Part shown: one piece after another, positions 36,616 to 50,400 of the stretch
Layout of the letters: every line of letters begins with the position of its first letter
Position numbering within the stretch: position 1 is the stretch's first letter
Source of the DNA: Hydractinia symbiolongicarpus
Lineage: Eukaryota > Cnidaria > Hydrozoa > Anthoathecata > Hydractiniidae
Assembly (NCBI RefSeq): GCF_029227915.1
Contig: NC_079879.1
Span: forward strand, 27,222,501-27,286,500
Length of the DNA: 64,000 nt
Direction of reading: 5' to 3'
Translations under genes and position numbers: made by a program
Notes under the pieces: generated by a model
The model's input: only the letters and a program-made list of their open reading frames with translations
Database searches by the model: none
What the model was told of the DNA's origin: nothing

Positions 36616-39600
36616 ATGCCTAAGAATGAAGCAGAGTTAAAATGGATTTGTAGAAAATGTACCTATGGAAATTGGCCATCTTCATCAAGATGTGTTATGT
36701 GCAATTATATTCCCCAAAGTAGTAGAAGTAGTACAACACTGGATTTGACTGACACAATCGATAGGAGTATCGATAATGAGACATTGAGTGAAGAAATCAT
36801 ATGCACAAACGATAAGAACGCTGTGTGTGGAGGTAGTGATAAAGGTCTGAAATGGACATGCCCATTGTGTTCTTACTTCAATTGGATGAAAGCTGAATTG
36901 TGTATTATGTGTCGTTCTATGAAACCAAATGAATTTAAATTAGTGGAATCATTAAGAAATATAGAAAACAATGGTGAAACAAAGAATAAAGATAGGTCCA
37001 AGATAATGTCACTTTTAAAAGGTTCAAAGTGGATATGCAGTAAATGTACTTATGAAAACTGGAATAAATCTTTGAAATGTGTAATATGTCATTATCCAAA
37101 AAATAAATCATATAAAGACGATAACGGTAGAATGAATGAGAAAGTAAGCCCTAACAATGAAAAGAATGTAAGGCTAAAGAAAGCATCTTCTCCTCGCCGC
37201 TCTCCGCCTCGCTCACCAAACACAAACTCGAGAAATTTTAATGGCAATATCTTTGATATTACGAAACAAGAAGATGAAAAGATCATTGATTTAGCTTCAG
37301 CAATGGAACGACTTCATGCAGGCAGTGACAATCAGCGCATGAATCAAATACGTAACAGACTGTCTCAAAAAGACTGGATTTGGCTTGCAGCATGCAAGGG
37401 AGTTGCCGACCATGATCTCTCTGCTGTGTCCAGTTATTTAGCACTTGGAGGAGATCGCACTAGACAGTTAACATTGGATGACATTGTTGTTCTCAATGAA
37501 CCTGGTCGATTTGAAGCTGGTCACACTTTAGTTCATTTATCAATTAAATATCAACGAGAGGACATTTTAAGAATGCTTTTAATTCCTGAAGCACCCCACC
37601 GGTCTACAAGAAAGTTACCGTCTCACATTTGTCCAGAACTTTCATTAACAATAAGAAAGCAATTATCACATACAATTCGAACTAGAAAAGGAGAATTTCC
37701 TTGCCCATTTTTCACTGAAATAGTCACGTTTTCATTACCAGGGGGTGAGTATTGTTTTGCTTATTGTAAAAACCCATGAAACATGATTAAGTAATAAGCT
37801 GGAGTAATTTCCAATCGCTACTACTTTTTCATTTATCATTTACAAACTGCAGTATACAACAGGGACAAACTTGTACTCAACGTTTAGGGTAGGGAGGGTT
37901 TGGAAGAAATGTAAAATGTATTAATCAATTCAATGTTTAGTGTCAATTTTTGTTTAGCATACATTTGAATTTGTGAGCAAATTCTTACAAGAAACTGTAC
38001 TAATGAAATTTTAGCTTAACAAATTTCAACTAGGAGAATTTGTTTGTAGAAACCTTGGAATTCGATCCACAAATACAACATCAACTGTTTACAGACATCT
38101 TGGATATTGAAGTTCGCAAAGGTACATAAAGTTATCCTGGATTTTATGTGAATTTGCATTTTTTATGGCCTGAAATTACGTGTTAATGTCAGTCTTTTGA
38201 ACGAGTGAAGCAGATAAATTGTTAAGATTTATTACTAACTTGTTGAATTTGTGTAACACAAATCCTGACTTTGTAAACGTTAGTTGTAGTGCAGGTCCCC
38301 TTATTATTTATAAGAAAAATCTTTTTCTTTCTGTCTTCGGCTGAATTTTTTGTGTCTAGCTTGTATATTTTTGACCTTTTAGAAGCCTGTACTGTTAATA
38401 TGTATTATTTACCAAAAAAACAAGTCTATGAAAACAATTGAATGATAGTGATTACATAACCTAATGTGAAACATATAGAACTCTATTGACAGAAGATCCA
38501 ACAACAACCAAGGAGCTTGTTCATTTGCATGTTTATTTTTTCTAGTACTTGAAGAGGAGTCACTCATTAATTGGAGTAACGAGCTAGTAAATCAATACGG
38601 AAGCTGTTTGTATCCATTATGGAATCGTGCTGCTGGCGACTGTTTACTAGACAGTGTCCTACAAGCTACCTGGGGTGTATTTGACAGAGACAATACTTTG
38701 CGGAAAAAACTTTATGAGGGGTTATCTGAAGCACATCATAGGTAAGTGATAATAGAAAAAATTATTTTAACATGGCAGTAGCAGTTGGTTTCTACAACAG
38801 AACGTTTCACAAAATCGTAGGTTCGAAAAGGCGAGCTGTGTATTGAATGTGTTATATTGATTGTTAATTAAACAATACATTTTCGCTTGTTGAAAAACAA
38901 TAGTAACTTGCTCAAGCTAATTCAGGATTGTCACAAAATCAGGAAATTTTGAATACACTGAAAAGTCAAGGAAAAGGAAGGATTAATTAGGAATTTTTTC
39001 CTGAGTAACGGTAGCAACCTTGTAAGTGTGCAATTCAAATAAAAGCATAGCTAAAGTCACCTATTCATTTTGTCTTTGTTTATTAAGAGATTTTTTTTGT
39101 CCAGATTTTTCCCAAGATGGAAGGAAGCAGAACAAATGCAAGCTAGTGAGATGAATTATTCGTTAGAAGAAGAACAATGGAAGAACGATTGGTCAAGTAT
39201 TGTTGGACTCGCTGCAACAGCAGGAAATAGTTTAGAACAAGCGCACGTGTTTGCGCTTGCCCATATATTACGGCGACCGATTATTATTTACGCTGTAAAG
39301 TATGTGAAAAGCTTACGTGGTGAAACGATAGATCTCGCTCGGTTTGAAGGTGAGCCTTGACCTCCAATTTTTAGTTTAGATATTTATTCTAGGAACATAT
39401 CGATTACTATTGCAATATTCTTTATGTTTCAAAATGTTTATTTTATTATCCGATAGGCGTGAGGTAATTTAATGAATGGCTTGAAATTTTGCAAGTCCGT
39501 GATTAGAATTTGATTGTAGTAGAGGCCTGACGAATTAATTCTGATTTGACATGCCAATTTCTTGTTTCGTCATTGTTTACTTTCTACTCCTTTTCTTTTG

Positions 39601-41190
39601 TTTCCAAGAAAATGTTTTAAAAAAACAACAACATCATGTCAAAAGGGTAATTTGAATATGTGTCATGATAACATTGGTAAATTATTAAGGCCATGGGAAA
39701 AATAATCTCTGTTAATCCTTTATAAGTCTTTCAAGAATAAAATCTAAATTTATGGTGGACACGTTCGCACACGTTCGCACCAGGTTTTTTTCATAACGCG
39801 AGTTAATCTCATTGGTGACTATATCTTTGAATAATATCACTAACTTAAGTCAAGGATTTGCGTCGAATTTTTTTAAACTTTTAATTGATTGAGAAATACG
39901 TAAGCTAAAAAATGTATAAAACAAGTAAACAAGTTGGGTCTAATAAATTGTTCCCTCTTTTTAGGTGTTTATCTGCCCCTGTTATGGAACGAAGACTTCT
40001 GTTGGAAAAACCCGATTGCATTAGGTTACACTAGAGGTCATTTCTCCGCTTTAGTTCCCATGGAACGTCCAAAATACTCTAGTTATGCAGGTGCTGGTGC
40101 GCACGTGGAATGGAATGAGGACGATGCACACGTGTCGTATTTACCCCTCATCGATCATGAGGGACATTTGTTACCTATTCACTTTCTCACCATGGATGAG
40201 GTACACAGCCTCCTTGACTTAGCTATATGCTCTTTCATTATATTTACTATATACATATTTATCTGCTTTGCCACTTTCAACTCTAAGCATCAAGAATGCG
40301 TAACTCTATAATTGCTGCTCACAGGGACTACTTTAGGGGACTTGACTTTCGCAAAGGTTAAATTTTTTCTACAATTTAGAAAATGCTAAATTCGCGTTCT
40401 AAAGCTCTAACCCGTGTATGTTTACCTGCAAATTACTTTTTCAGTGGCAAGTTTTTAGATATTTGAACTTCAAATGTGATTTGATCAACTAGGGTTTACA
40501 AGAGGAGTTAAAATATTGCATCGTATTTTCTTGTCACCGAATGAGTGAGCTGGATCACATCGTTCGTATTTTTTTTTTTTTTTATTCATCAATGCAAATG
40601 TTCAGACGATACTTTTTTTTAAACAACTGATTTTTAGCATTAAAATAGTTTACCTTCAAACATTTTTTTACCTTGGTAAGTTTTAGTGCGAATTGTGTAT
40701 CTAAGTATTGTGTATTTAAGTATTTATTTTTTTTATACAATTTAGTCACCTGGACAAATTGTTTAGCAATTGTTCGAGATTTTTTTACTTTTGAGGGAAA
40801 TTGGTTATGATAAAGGAACGTAGAACAGTAATTTTTGAGCGGCGCCCTGTAACAAAAATGTCTCTGTTTTAAGATGCTAAGAGTTTCAGGGAAAATGTTT
40901 CGTGGTACACGCGTATCAACGCAGTACGTGCAACTGTGTGTTATGTGATTTGTGAATTTAGTTCGCGAAAATATGTTTTTATCTTGTGCAATCGTTAATA
41001 GGTTGGACAAGAGGAGCAACTGCTACAGAAAAGGCTAGATTGTTGCTTGACTGACGGAGGTATTCTTGCGGCGAAGCAAATCATCACATCGCGGCCTGCC
41101 TCAGTGAACCAGATGATAGACGAATGGATGAATAGATATCGCAAGCTGCAAGTCGAAATTTTAGAAACCAAAGGAGCATTTAAACAATAG
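36616..41190 (+). CDS. ZRANB1: K29/K33-type OTU deubiquitinase ZRANB1 (TRABID)
   Basis: Six coding exons, 36616-37744, 38050-38121, 38546-38741, 39105-39349, 39965-40200 and 41002-41190, join in phase (2,067 nt, 688 aa; human 708). Three NZF zinc fingers of the W-x-C-x2-C-x10-C-x2-C type lie in the first ~160 residues (WICRKCTYGNW, WTCPLCSYFNW, WICSKCTYENW); they bind ubiquitin chains. An ankyrin-like helical region follows (KDWIWLAACKGVADHDL, FEAGHTLVHLSIKYQREDIL), then the OTU domain with the catalytic cysteine in WNRAAGDCLLDSVLQATWG, LEQAHVFALAHILRRPIIIY, and the histidine region IALGYTRGHFSALV. The family trims atypical ubiquitin chains and positively affects Wnt signalling. An acceptor-like TTTTGTTTTAG at about 36564 suggests a 5' untranslated intron. 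The acidic C-terminal tail of the human protein is absent. Confidence 0.96.
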
Positions 41191-41194
41191 CCTT

Positions 41195-42650
41195 TAGCTA
41201 TTTAGTATGTGTGATTTAGCATGTGTTATTGTGCATTAGATAGCTCAAAAAACGTTATCGTTCCGTTCATCGTTTCAAATATGTACATGGTACATTTAAG
41301 CTTTTGAGATATCATTGTTTTGGTATTGAAAATCGTTTTGACTCGTGTTTAGGTTTTTTTTTATTATTATTTCAACAGATTTATATTTTTACTTTTTTTG
41401 TGTTAAAAACTTCAGCATGTGGTGTATAGTCTTATTGCGTGTTGTACACATGCGCACCTGTACATAGTACTTTCCCGCTTATGACAGTCTTGCTAAGTAC
41501 AGGATGGATGTGTTTTCCTTTGTATAGTTACTGCAAGGAAGCACAGAGAGTTCGCTACTTTTTCGTTAAATATTTTATAAAGATTTCAAAAAAAACATTT
41601 ATCGTTATTAACAGATTTTCATCGACTAGGATCTCTTGGATTGTATCAATGGCAATGCATTTTGCAAATGAATTTCTTTAAAACCCCAGAATTCTTTGGT
41701 GGCGACTTTGACCCTTCCTATGGTATGAGAATTAAATCGGTTGTCGTAATTTTTGTTACTGTTAGAATAGGTAGTAGCGTTTGTTTATATGTGTTATACA
41801 TTGTATATAGTAGTCTTATTATATTTACAAATTTATTTCTATAACGTTATGTATATAACAGAGTATAGGAACTTATTTCATGAGTTAATCAGCGCCAGAA
41901 CGAAATTGTGAATCATTTCTCGGCTGCCGGCAGCTTTTCTTTAACTTGACTTGTACATAAAGAATCAGAATTGTTTGGTTATTGAAGGAATTTTCGTTAG
42001 CTGTGTCATGTTTTCTTTCATTTACTTTCGATATGGTTTTTTAACGTTTTGGTAGAAGTCCTACTTATTTTATATTCATTCTATCAAACAAAAAACAGAA
42101 TTGTATTCCATATACTGCTCCTTTCTTTGTTCTTGATCAGAGCTTCTTCCCAGCGCTGCCTCACCGGTTGATGTATGTTGGTTTGAACTTTTCCCGATAG
42201 ATATTCTGCGTTTTAAACCATACGATTGTCTGCAAAGGCGGTTTATGTTGAGTTTTTTTCCACGATGTTACTTCGTGCAGACAAATAAGCATAGCGAACT
42301 TAATATCCCGCTAGTGATTTAATTCTTTGAGTTTCGTGCTTGCATGGAAGAAAAGAGTTTTAATTGTCAATGTAAATTAGGGAGTCGCTTTTGCTATACA
42401 TAAGTAAGATTTTACAATATAATTGTGACAAAAAAAACATCCAAAAAGTATTGACACATTACACAACGTTGATACTAGGACTTAACGCTTCTGGAGGCGT
42501 TAAAGGCATTTCTTTTTTAAAAAAAAATACCTCATCAACTCAGCGTCGTAGACAATAGAAAAGCCCTGGTAGCGCAGTTGAAAGTTGTAGAAATACTGTA
42601 AAGATAATAATAAACGTCTAAGTCTTTTATTTTCGAAGAGTGTGCCAACT
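41195..42650. other. Convergent intergenic region
   Basis: Lies between the stop codons of ZRANB1 and the GPCR gene and probably contains both 3' untranslated regions. No motif-bearing frame. Confidence 0.5.
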
Positions 42651-42656
42651 CGCGAT

Positions 42657-43634
42657 TTATAAAAGCGATGCAGTGCGACGACTAGAGGACGATTTCATTG
42701 TTCTCTTTCTTTGAAGAAATCTTTTCACATCGTTTCTAAATTTAACATCTACGATGGAGTATATGAACGGATTAATCGTGCAATGAAATGGATATGGTAT
42801 TAAAGTGACGTAATGTACTATTTTCGCTCCTGTCATGGTTAGGTTGTCCACAGTAAGTGAAATAATATGTCCAACATGGTTCGGTAAGACACACACAACG
42901 AATGCAAGCACTACAGCTACCAGCAACTTCGTGACACGAATATCTTTCTTTCGGCGTTTTTCTAATAATCCAGAAATTTCCTGGTTATTAAGTTTCGGCT
43001 TCCGTAATATCAGTATTATTTTACCGTACAAGAAGGCCAAGATGAACATTGGAAATACGAAACTGCAAATAAACAAATACAGACTATAAATAAGTGGTTT
43101 CTCCTTGTCGTAAATCGCTTCCTCGCCCCAGTCTTCAACACATTGTGGATCGTTGTAAATATATATGACTTTTATCACAACAAGATAAGGTATCACAGAT
43201 ATACCTGCTAATAACCACGAAATAATAAGACCCAAAATCATTTTTTTCTTCGTCCACTCGCAATTCAGTGGATTTGAAATTCCTTTAAACCTTTCAATGG
43301 CTATAACAACGATAGTTCCTTCTGCTGCTAAGCTAACTAGCAACTGTGATGGCGGAATAATTTTACACAGGACACGCCCGTACACCCATTTCATTTCCAG
43401 CCATGTTGGAACATCAGCAAATTGCAGAATCGCGAATAGCAAGTCACATATCGCTAGATGAACTAGCAGGCATTTAAATAGAGAATGTTTTCCACATTTT
43501 TGACGCATTACGAGGATAACTAGACCGTTGCCGATAACACTAGTAGTGCCAGTTGCTATGGAGATGCCGGCGACAACTTTTGATAACGTGTCTGGTTCTA
43601 TATTTGCCGCGAAGAAGCTGGAATTGTTATACAT
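42657..43634 (-). CDS. Rhodopsin-class (class A) GPCR, orphan
   Basis: Single coding exon on the minus strand, about 325 aa from the ATG at 43634; an acceptor-like TTTCAG just upstream suggests a 5' untranslated intron, so I prefer this start to the upstream ATG at 43676. The N-terminus has an NNSS glycosylation site. Seven membrane segments are visible: TM1 with GNGLVILV, TM2 LVHLAICDLLFA (conserved Asp), TM3 starting at the conserved Cys in VLCKIIPPSQLL and ending VIAIERF (E-R-F in place of D-R-Y), TM4 IISWLLAGISVIPY, a loop-2 Cys (DPQCVEDW), TM5, TM6 VVCVLPNHV (C-V-L-P instead of C-W-x-P) and TM7 INPFIYSIVD (NPxxY). The tail is short, basic and Ser-rich. General appearance fits peptide-type receptors; the ligand is unknown. 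Confidence 0.9.
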   Translation of the reverse strand: MYNNSSFFAANIEPDTLSKVVAGISIATGTTSVIGNGLVILVMRQKCGKHSLFKCLLVHLAICDLLFAILQFADVPTWLEMKWVYGRVLCKIIPPSQLLVSLAAEGTIVVIAIERFKGISNPLNCEWTKKKMILGLIISWLLAGISVIPYLVVIKVIYIYNDPQCVEDWGEEAIYDKEKPLIYSLYLFICSFVFPMFILAFLYGKIILILRKPKLNNQEISGLLEKRRKKDIRVTKLLVAVVLAFVVCVLPNHVGHIISLTVDNLTMTGAKIVHYVTLIPYPFHCTINPFIYSIVDVKFRNDVKRFLQRKRTMKSSSSRRTASLL

Positions 43635-43719
43635 TACATGAATCTGAAAGTTGAAAACTAAATAAATCAAATTCATAAAAAAAGAAAGTCGTTTTTGAAT
43701 TCCTAAAGTAAATACACGT

Positions 43720-46180
43720 ATTTTTACATAAACAACATCTTAAAAACAACTTGTAAGAAACCAGTCTGAAGTAAGAAAATATGAAAAGAAGAAAAAACAG
43801 GAAAAACAGAAAGAGTTTCCGAGACATAACTTGTCCTTTAACTGTGATTAGAAGTTTGATGTTGTTATGACACACTAACTGAGAAAGCAGACAGGTAAAT
43901 ATAAACTTATACAACAGGTAAGAAATAGAAATGAGTTTGTAAAATTTTGCGTGTTTATAAAAAACGCGTGTAAGTATCTTTTCGGAAGTTGGAGGTTTTC
44001 GGTCCTATTTTTAGAACTAGTGGCCTCTAAAGCAAACACGGTCTGAAGCAAACATCTCTATACAAATAACTCTACTTTAAGAACAGGTTAAGCGGACTTT
44101 TTTTATGCTGTCGACAGATTCCACTGAAACTACCATAATGCTATGCACAATTATCTCTACAAAACAAACAACTAGTTTGCTCGCTCATTACAATCTCATC
44201 AACACCGAGACAAGAACACGGAAACTGATCATTCAACGTCGCACAGATTATATTCGTCCCAGGGCACGGTCAGCTATTGTGATTCTTATTCTGATTTCTA
44301 ATCACAAAAAGGATTAATGTAACTTCTGGGAAAAATAGCAACCGAAATATTAACACTTTGTACTAACACGACAAAATTATATTCAGAAAGCGTTATTTGA
44401 TGAAATTTCAGTCTACAAATAAGAAACTTTTAGAACTAGGCTCTTCGCCAGCTTTCTTATAAAAAAACGTAGTAGCAAAATAAATAACGTCACTGGAATA
44501 TATTTATACCATAAAAAATTAGTTCAAGTTAAGATTGGTCTTAAGGTGTTTTTAACCCTTAGGCAAAGAATTCTTAAAATATAAAAGAACACCACAATCA
44601 ACAACTTCAAACAACTTTAAAACACTTCAAATTTATCGTTTTTTAGATGGGCTAAAACCCCTAGGGTGGATAAACATTTTTTCTTGCTGACTTTTGTATT
44701 TATTTGCGAGCAATTTTTATATGTCACTTATCTCGTTAAATTGGTGGTGCTAGCCGTGTGCAGCTTATAATAGTAATTTTAAATACCAGAATAATACATT
44801 TTACCAACAACAACAATAAAAACAACAACAACAACAGCACCAATAAAACTTCATCAACATTATTAACGACAACGTCTCTGCCATGATTTTTATAAATTAA
44901 AGAAAAATTTGCATCAACTTGTATATTAACAACAGATGTTTTGCCTTCAAGACATGATGAATCGAATTCACAATTGCGCTAAACTATCATGTTTTTGTTA
45001 GCCATAATTCATATTTTTATTTTTATATTTTTATTTTTATAACTTACCTGATAAACACGCTGAACACTACACATTTCGAAATTTTTAAATTGCTGATTGT
45101 GATATTAAAAAGGGAGTTGCTACCGTTGGGATATATAAAATGAAAGCGTAAAATTAATTGAATAATATATATATATATATTAGCGGCAACAGTAGTCGTT
45201 ATTGTAATTAATTCTGATTCTATATTTATTATTTCTATATTTGTTGCGCTATTAAAATCCATCCTTCCTAACTCCTTTTGTTTTTGTTTTCTAGTATCAA
45301 TACACCAGGGGAGCAAGGCATAGAAACCTAAAAACCTCAAACCTGGTAACTTTAAAACGATACCAAAAAAATAAGTTTTCATAAGTTTGTACCCAGACTT
45401 TAAATTTTTCCATAGGTAAACGACACAAAATCACACTAAATATTTCTTTTAATGTGTAAAAACTAGGGTAGTAGGGATATTTTGTTAAATCGATTTCCAT
45501 TACGTGTTAAAATTGCAAGATGAAAATATTTAAATCCCAATAAGTAGCAAAAAATATCACACGGAGACTCTTTAAAAATCACATTCAGTCTGAATATTTC
45601 TCCATAACTGAACTAACTAACTACCAGGATAAAAACTTGTTTCACCAAAACTAACACAGTGTCCAAAACCTTTAAAACTCACAAGAAAACATTTTCGATG
45701 GGATTTGAAACGTGTTTTCTTTGTCTTTTCTCTTGGCAATATATGTAAAAAGGAGAAAAGAAAAGATCTTTTTCATGCATATACTTTTCACCTGGTGTAG
45801 ATCATAAAGCCGTACACGTAGTTAAAAAAAACAATCGATAAAAGAATGCGCCTACGAAAGAAAACAGTAACATCTTATTACATGAACTTCGTTTTTCAAC
45901 AATATTTTTTTATCTTTTTTGGCAGTAAAGCCCACACTGTATAAAAACCCGTCCTTATTTTAGTGGCTTTGTTTCGCTGTTTAAAAAAGTAAAGGCATAA
46001 AGAATTTTTGCCTTTTATTCGAAATAATATATATTGTTTGAAATTCTACACGTCACCTCATAAAATTTCACACGAGAATTATTAAAAAATGTGGGCGAAT
46101 ATATTAACGGGTTTCTTGAGGAAACATTTTCACAAAAATTGGGCCTCAGAATTTTTCCTTTTTAGCTATTTTTTTCTGAA
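43720..46180. other. Intergenic with simple repeats
   Basis: Contains CAA-rich (44814-44846), ATTTTT-type (45008-45045) and short TA (45164-45180) repeats. Small frames such as 45044-45382 carry no domain. A 5' untranslated exon of the GPCR gene could be here, but I cannot place it. Confidence 0.45.
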
Positions 46181-46189
46181 CCGCAGACT

Positions 46190-46452
46190 GGTAGCCTTGT
46201 GGTAGAGCGTTCTCTTCCAGTGCGGAAGGTGAAAACCCTGACTAAATTAGACTACAAAAGTGTGAATCTATCCTTTCTGGTTAGCGTTCAGCATAAGAAT
46301 AGGATTGATATCTTAGACGGTTGTCTAGTTGAGCGGTTGCTGTGCTTGCACGGCTTTTGTAGCTCAAATGGGAGCTTTAAATGCACTAAGACTTCCTTTG
46401 CAGGACCCTCGTTGATAGCAGTACCAATAGAAACTAAAGAGGCTACCTTAAA
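46190..46452 (+). repeat. tRNA-derived SINE family B, plus-strand copy
   Basis: Head with A box TAGCCTTGTGGTAGAGCGTT; the B-box region GGTGAAAACCCTGA is mutated. The body then matches the minus-strand copy at 18851-19131, ending ACTAAAGAGGCTACCTT. Immediately downstream (46452-46548) a short inverted-repeat piece with GGTATT...AAATACC ends follows. Confidence 0.7.
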
Positions 46453-46459
46453 GGTATTA

Positions 46460-47480
46460 AATTTCGCGGTATTTAATTCCGTAATTTTTGCGAAAATTAA
46501 ATACCTGCGAAAAATTTCAAAATCTTAAAATTGCTAAATTAAATACCCGATCCGTCTAATGACATCAACCCATTGGAAAGGGAAACAGAAGAGTATGATT
46601 TACAGCAAGCGTTGGACACAAGTAAGTGCTGTTCAGACGAAGTAACATGAGATATGGCAAGTGATGATAAAAGTGCATGGGGAGACCCAGGATGTAATGA
46701 CGACATGGAATGGCTTGGACGAAGGAAGTGATTCGGGTGAGGAAAGTCTGTGCAATAAGTGCATTTTATTGCACAGAAAATATGTGAATATGTTGATGAT
46801 TGAAACTTGATACCGCAATTCTTCTAATTCAGCGTGTCCAAAAAAATAATTAATTTGGGCATGCCGCACCAATAACTGGAGGAGATAAATTACCGTCATA
46901 TCATCATCCCAAAATTTGATCAGTACTGCGCTTAATTAGAGGGGAAAAACTAATGATTGATTGGGCGGAGAAGGATTACAAGGTAATTTCATCCGACATT
47001 GCTAACGTAAAACGATCCTTTGATCGGACAAAAGCAAAGTCTAAAATGGCACTTTATCTCCAAGATGACTAGCACGTCTTCAAGACGACCCAATTTCATT
47101 GTGTAATGTAAAACTTCCCCGCACTAAAATTGGGAAAAAATTGTTCCATTTTTAGAATTAAAAGCTATCCGCGCTAATTAGTGGACGTGTTAAATTAGAA
47201 GATCGACGGTAAGTTAAAAAGAAACAGGGTCACCGCTATAAATCATTTTTAAGGCATAAAATGAGCTCCAGCATCTGCGGGAGGAACACGAAAAGTGTGG
47301 CTGATATATGAAAAACACAAGGTTGATGTTGATACAAACTATATCACCAATATACAAATGCAAAAGTTTATATGTAAAAAAAAAGTTTTCCAGAGCTGTT
47401 AAATATTAATATATATAAACGTTAATTTATGAGATGGTTCGTTTTTCTCTAATCTTTACATTTCATGTAGGCTGACTTTC
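46460..47480. other. Old repeat-derived sequence, no gene
   Basis: Fragments such as ATTTCGCGGTATTTAATTCC, TTTTTGCGAAAATTAAATACC and CGCTAATTAGTGGACGTGTT resemble the ends of AT-rich DNA transposons seen elsewhere in the window (23090, 17910 and 10270). The order of fragments is too degraded to delimit an element. Confidence 0.35.
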
Positions 47481-47495
47481 GTCTATTGTATTCGA

Positions 47496-50400
47496 TCATA
47501 TCCTATCTAGCGCTTCCATCAATACAACACTGTTTCCTCTGATAACCTAGAGAGAGAATCATTTATGAATCATCATGAATTTTCCACGAACCAGAAACAT
47601 CAGAAACCGACCAAAGGTCTTGCGAAGAACCTATAGTTTGTGTTTTTTTTAATTATTTCATGCTTGTAGTGCTTAAGCTTTCTGTAAGGCTTCTTAGGAA
47701 TGAAATATCAAATATCGAGCCTGTAGAGTCATCATTTACGCGTATCTATATGAAGATCTGCCATTCGCGGTAACGTTTTCCATAAAATCCTGTAGGGAAA
47801 AATGTGTATCAAGACAGTTTGTAATGTTAATCTCTCTAAGCTTTCTGACAACCCTGACACAGAAAAAAGTTGTAATTTCGTAGACTTCCCTTGAAGTTGT
47901 GTTGAAAACGTGTCTTGTATTTTTAGGGAGACGTTGATAATGCAAGTACACATGATTTCTGTTTAAAGCACCCTGCTGTTCTGGACATGAATAGCAAACA
48001 CACTTTAACAGCATAATAAATACTAAACAAACTGTACACCAGAAGACATTGGAGAATATTGTAATATATTTACCCATCAAATTTAATGAAACAGAACAGA
48101 TTTTGGCATTATTTTTTGACACCCTGTACATATCATCTTATTTCATTGATCAATATAAAAACATTTACTTACTACCATTCCGATGTCATTTTTCTGTTGA
48201 GCATTGACTTCTTCTGTTGCTTCATCAATCACCAAATTCATAAACGGGTCGAAACCACGTAAAACACCAGTCACAGAGCGATTACCATTTAACTTCACTA
48301 AAAATAAAAGAAAAAAGCAATTAATTGTGGAATGGTTTAAACAGCCCGTTGTCAAGCATTGTTATTAAGAGTGAAACGAGACCAAAACCATTATCTTTTA
48401 ATCACATGGGACATCAGCAAACATCGTAGAAGTAATATTAGCACCCTTTAGCTACAATTTATGTAATATTTAAAGAGATCCAGAATATTAGCTAGCACAA
48501 TATGAATCAAACATTTTTAATGATATTTTTTTCCATGTACAAAATATTACGAGAAAGAAGGACTAACCACAAAATAATATTAACTCTTTTTCTATTAGAA
48601 CTATTCTATTTTCTATTAGAATGCTAAGGTCGTTTTAACCCTATTCACCTGAATATGTAGGCCTCTAAAAGTACCAGTTTTGCAGTGCTGTTTCGAAATG
48701 CCAAAATAAAACACAGAAAACATTTTTAAACGTGATGGCTTTTTTAATCCCCGCGAGTTTACACATCTAAATTTAGTGTAAATAATCTCCAAAAATTATT
48801 TATTTAAAAAAAAATAATTGCACTCAAATTAGTTTAAAGAAGTTTTAATTGCATTCATCTCGAAACAACCAAAAATTAACCCTTTCTTGTTTTTGTCTGT
48901 TAAGATCAATTAAAAACGCTTTGAGAAGCTGAATGTAACAAAAGTGCAATTTGAGTTCACCAAATTTTAACTATATCAGGGTTTCCACAGCATTTTGAAA
49001 GTCACAATTGAGGTTTATTTTAAAAATAAGCAAGGAGAATCGAGGAGTATTTTAGGTCAATGAAAAATAGTTCTTTCGCTATTTTGTCATGTATATTATA
49101 CTTTATACAAACAAACAAAAAACGCTCATACATAGTTCTTATAACAGTGCTCAACATTTAAATCCCAGGGAAGTTAATCATTTAAAAGAAGGCAAATACA
49201 ATATCTACATAATATTAAACTTATGATGATGGGAATTAGAAAAATCTTTGAATTGTTATTAAAAACAGAAAAAAATAGAAAATAACAAGGAATGCTTATT
49301 TTATAACTAATGTTTTTTCTTGTTTAATGGATCAATTTGAATTTGTACTTGCAATTTTAGCCTCTCTGATCATGAAAATATTTTGCGCACTTTGAAATAA
49401 AATTTGAGGAGATTCGAGGAGGGAATCACTAATTTTCAAGTTTTATAAAGAGATTCAAGGAGCTGTGGGAACTTTATATATATATAACATCATTTGCTTT
49501 ATTATTATGCCGTAAAATTTATGTCAGTTTATAATCAACTTACAACACAATCGCTTGTCCATGTACCTAAAATAAAAAAGAAAATAGTTGACCTATCAAA
49601 TAAAAATCAAGATAAATTGGCAGAAGAAAAAATAAAAAAATAAATAATAGAACAAAAATTCACAGAACCAAGATGGAAATTGCTCACAAGCCCAACAATA
49701 CAATGTCATAGTAAAATAAAATTTCAGATAAAAACTTTAGTAGCCATGCATTTAAAAATATTTTTTTCCAACCTGTGGTTAAATTTTCGTTGAGCATTAA
49801 TAATTATATACCCCCTTGAAATGTTTTTTAATGCATATTATATTTTTTTATTTATTATGAATATAATTTTTTTTTTTGAAATATATAGGAGAAAGTCAAT
49901 GACATTTAATATAATTATAAAACAAACTTCAATTAATTATTTCACTTTTCTGTTTTTGAAGGTACAGTAGCTAACACCAAGAAATTTAATATCACATGCA
50001 CATGCACAAATATATTTGCGCACAATTTTTTTACAGAAGAATTATTTCAATATTGGAGAGGAATATTATAAATTTCTTATATCTTGTTTTGATAAAAAAT
50101 GTTTTGGTAAGAAACCGTATGTCTTTAAAATCCCAGGGGCTAAAAAAATTGCTGCTGTAAAGGCATGTTAGCACTTTACATAGACAAGCATACATATATG
50201 TGCAGTGCTTTTAAATATGCACATATATGATCAATATATGTTTTAGACAACTGTCGGGATTAGTTTTTGTGTAAAGTGCCTTTCTGTTAGAAAAGTCTGC
50301 AACAAAGATGTAATTTTCAAAATAATATATGCAAGCTTTTTTAGGTGAACACTATGCTATGTTGAGGAATTGTATCTGCATGGTGCTATAGCTTTAGTTA

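Noticed and set aside
42835..43089. Plus-strand frame of 84 codons
   Set aside because: Antisense to the GPCR gene and without motifs.
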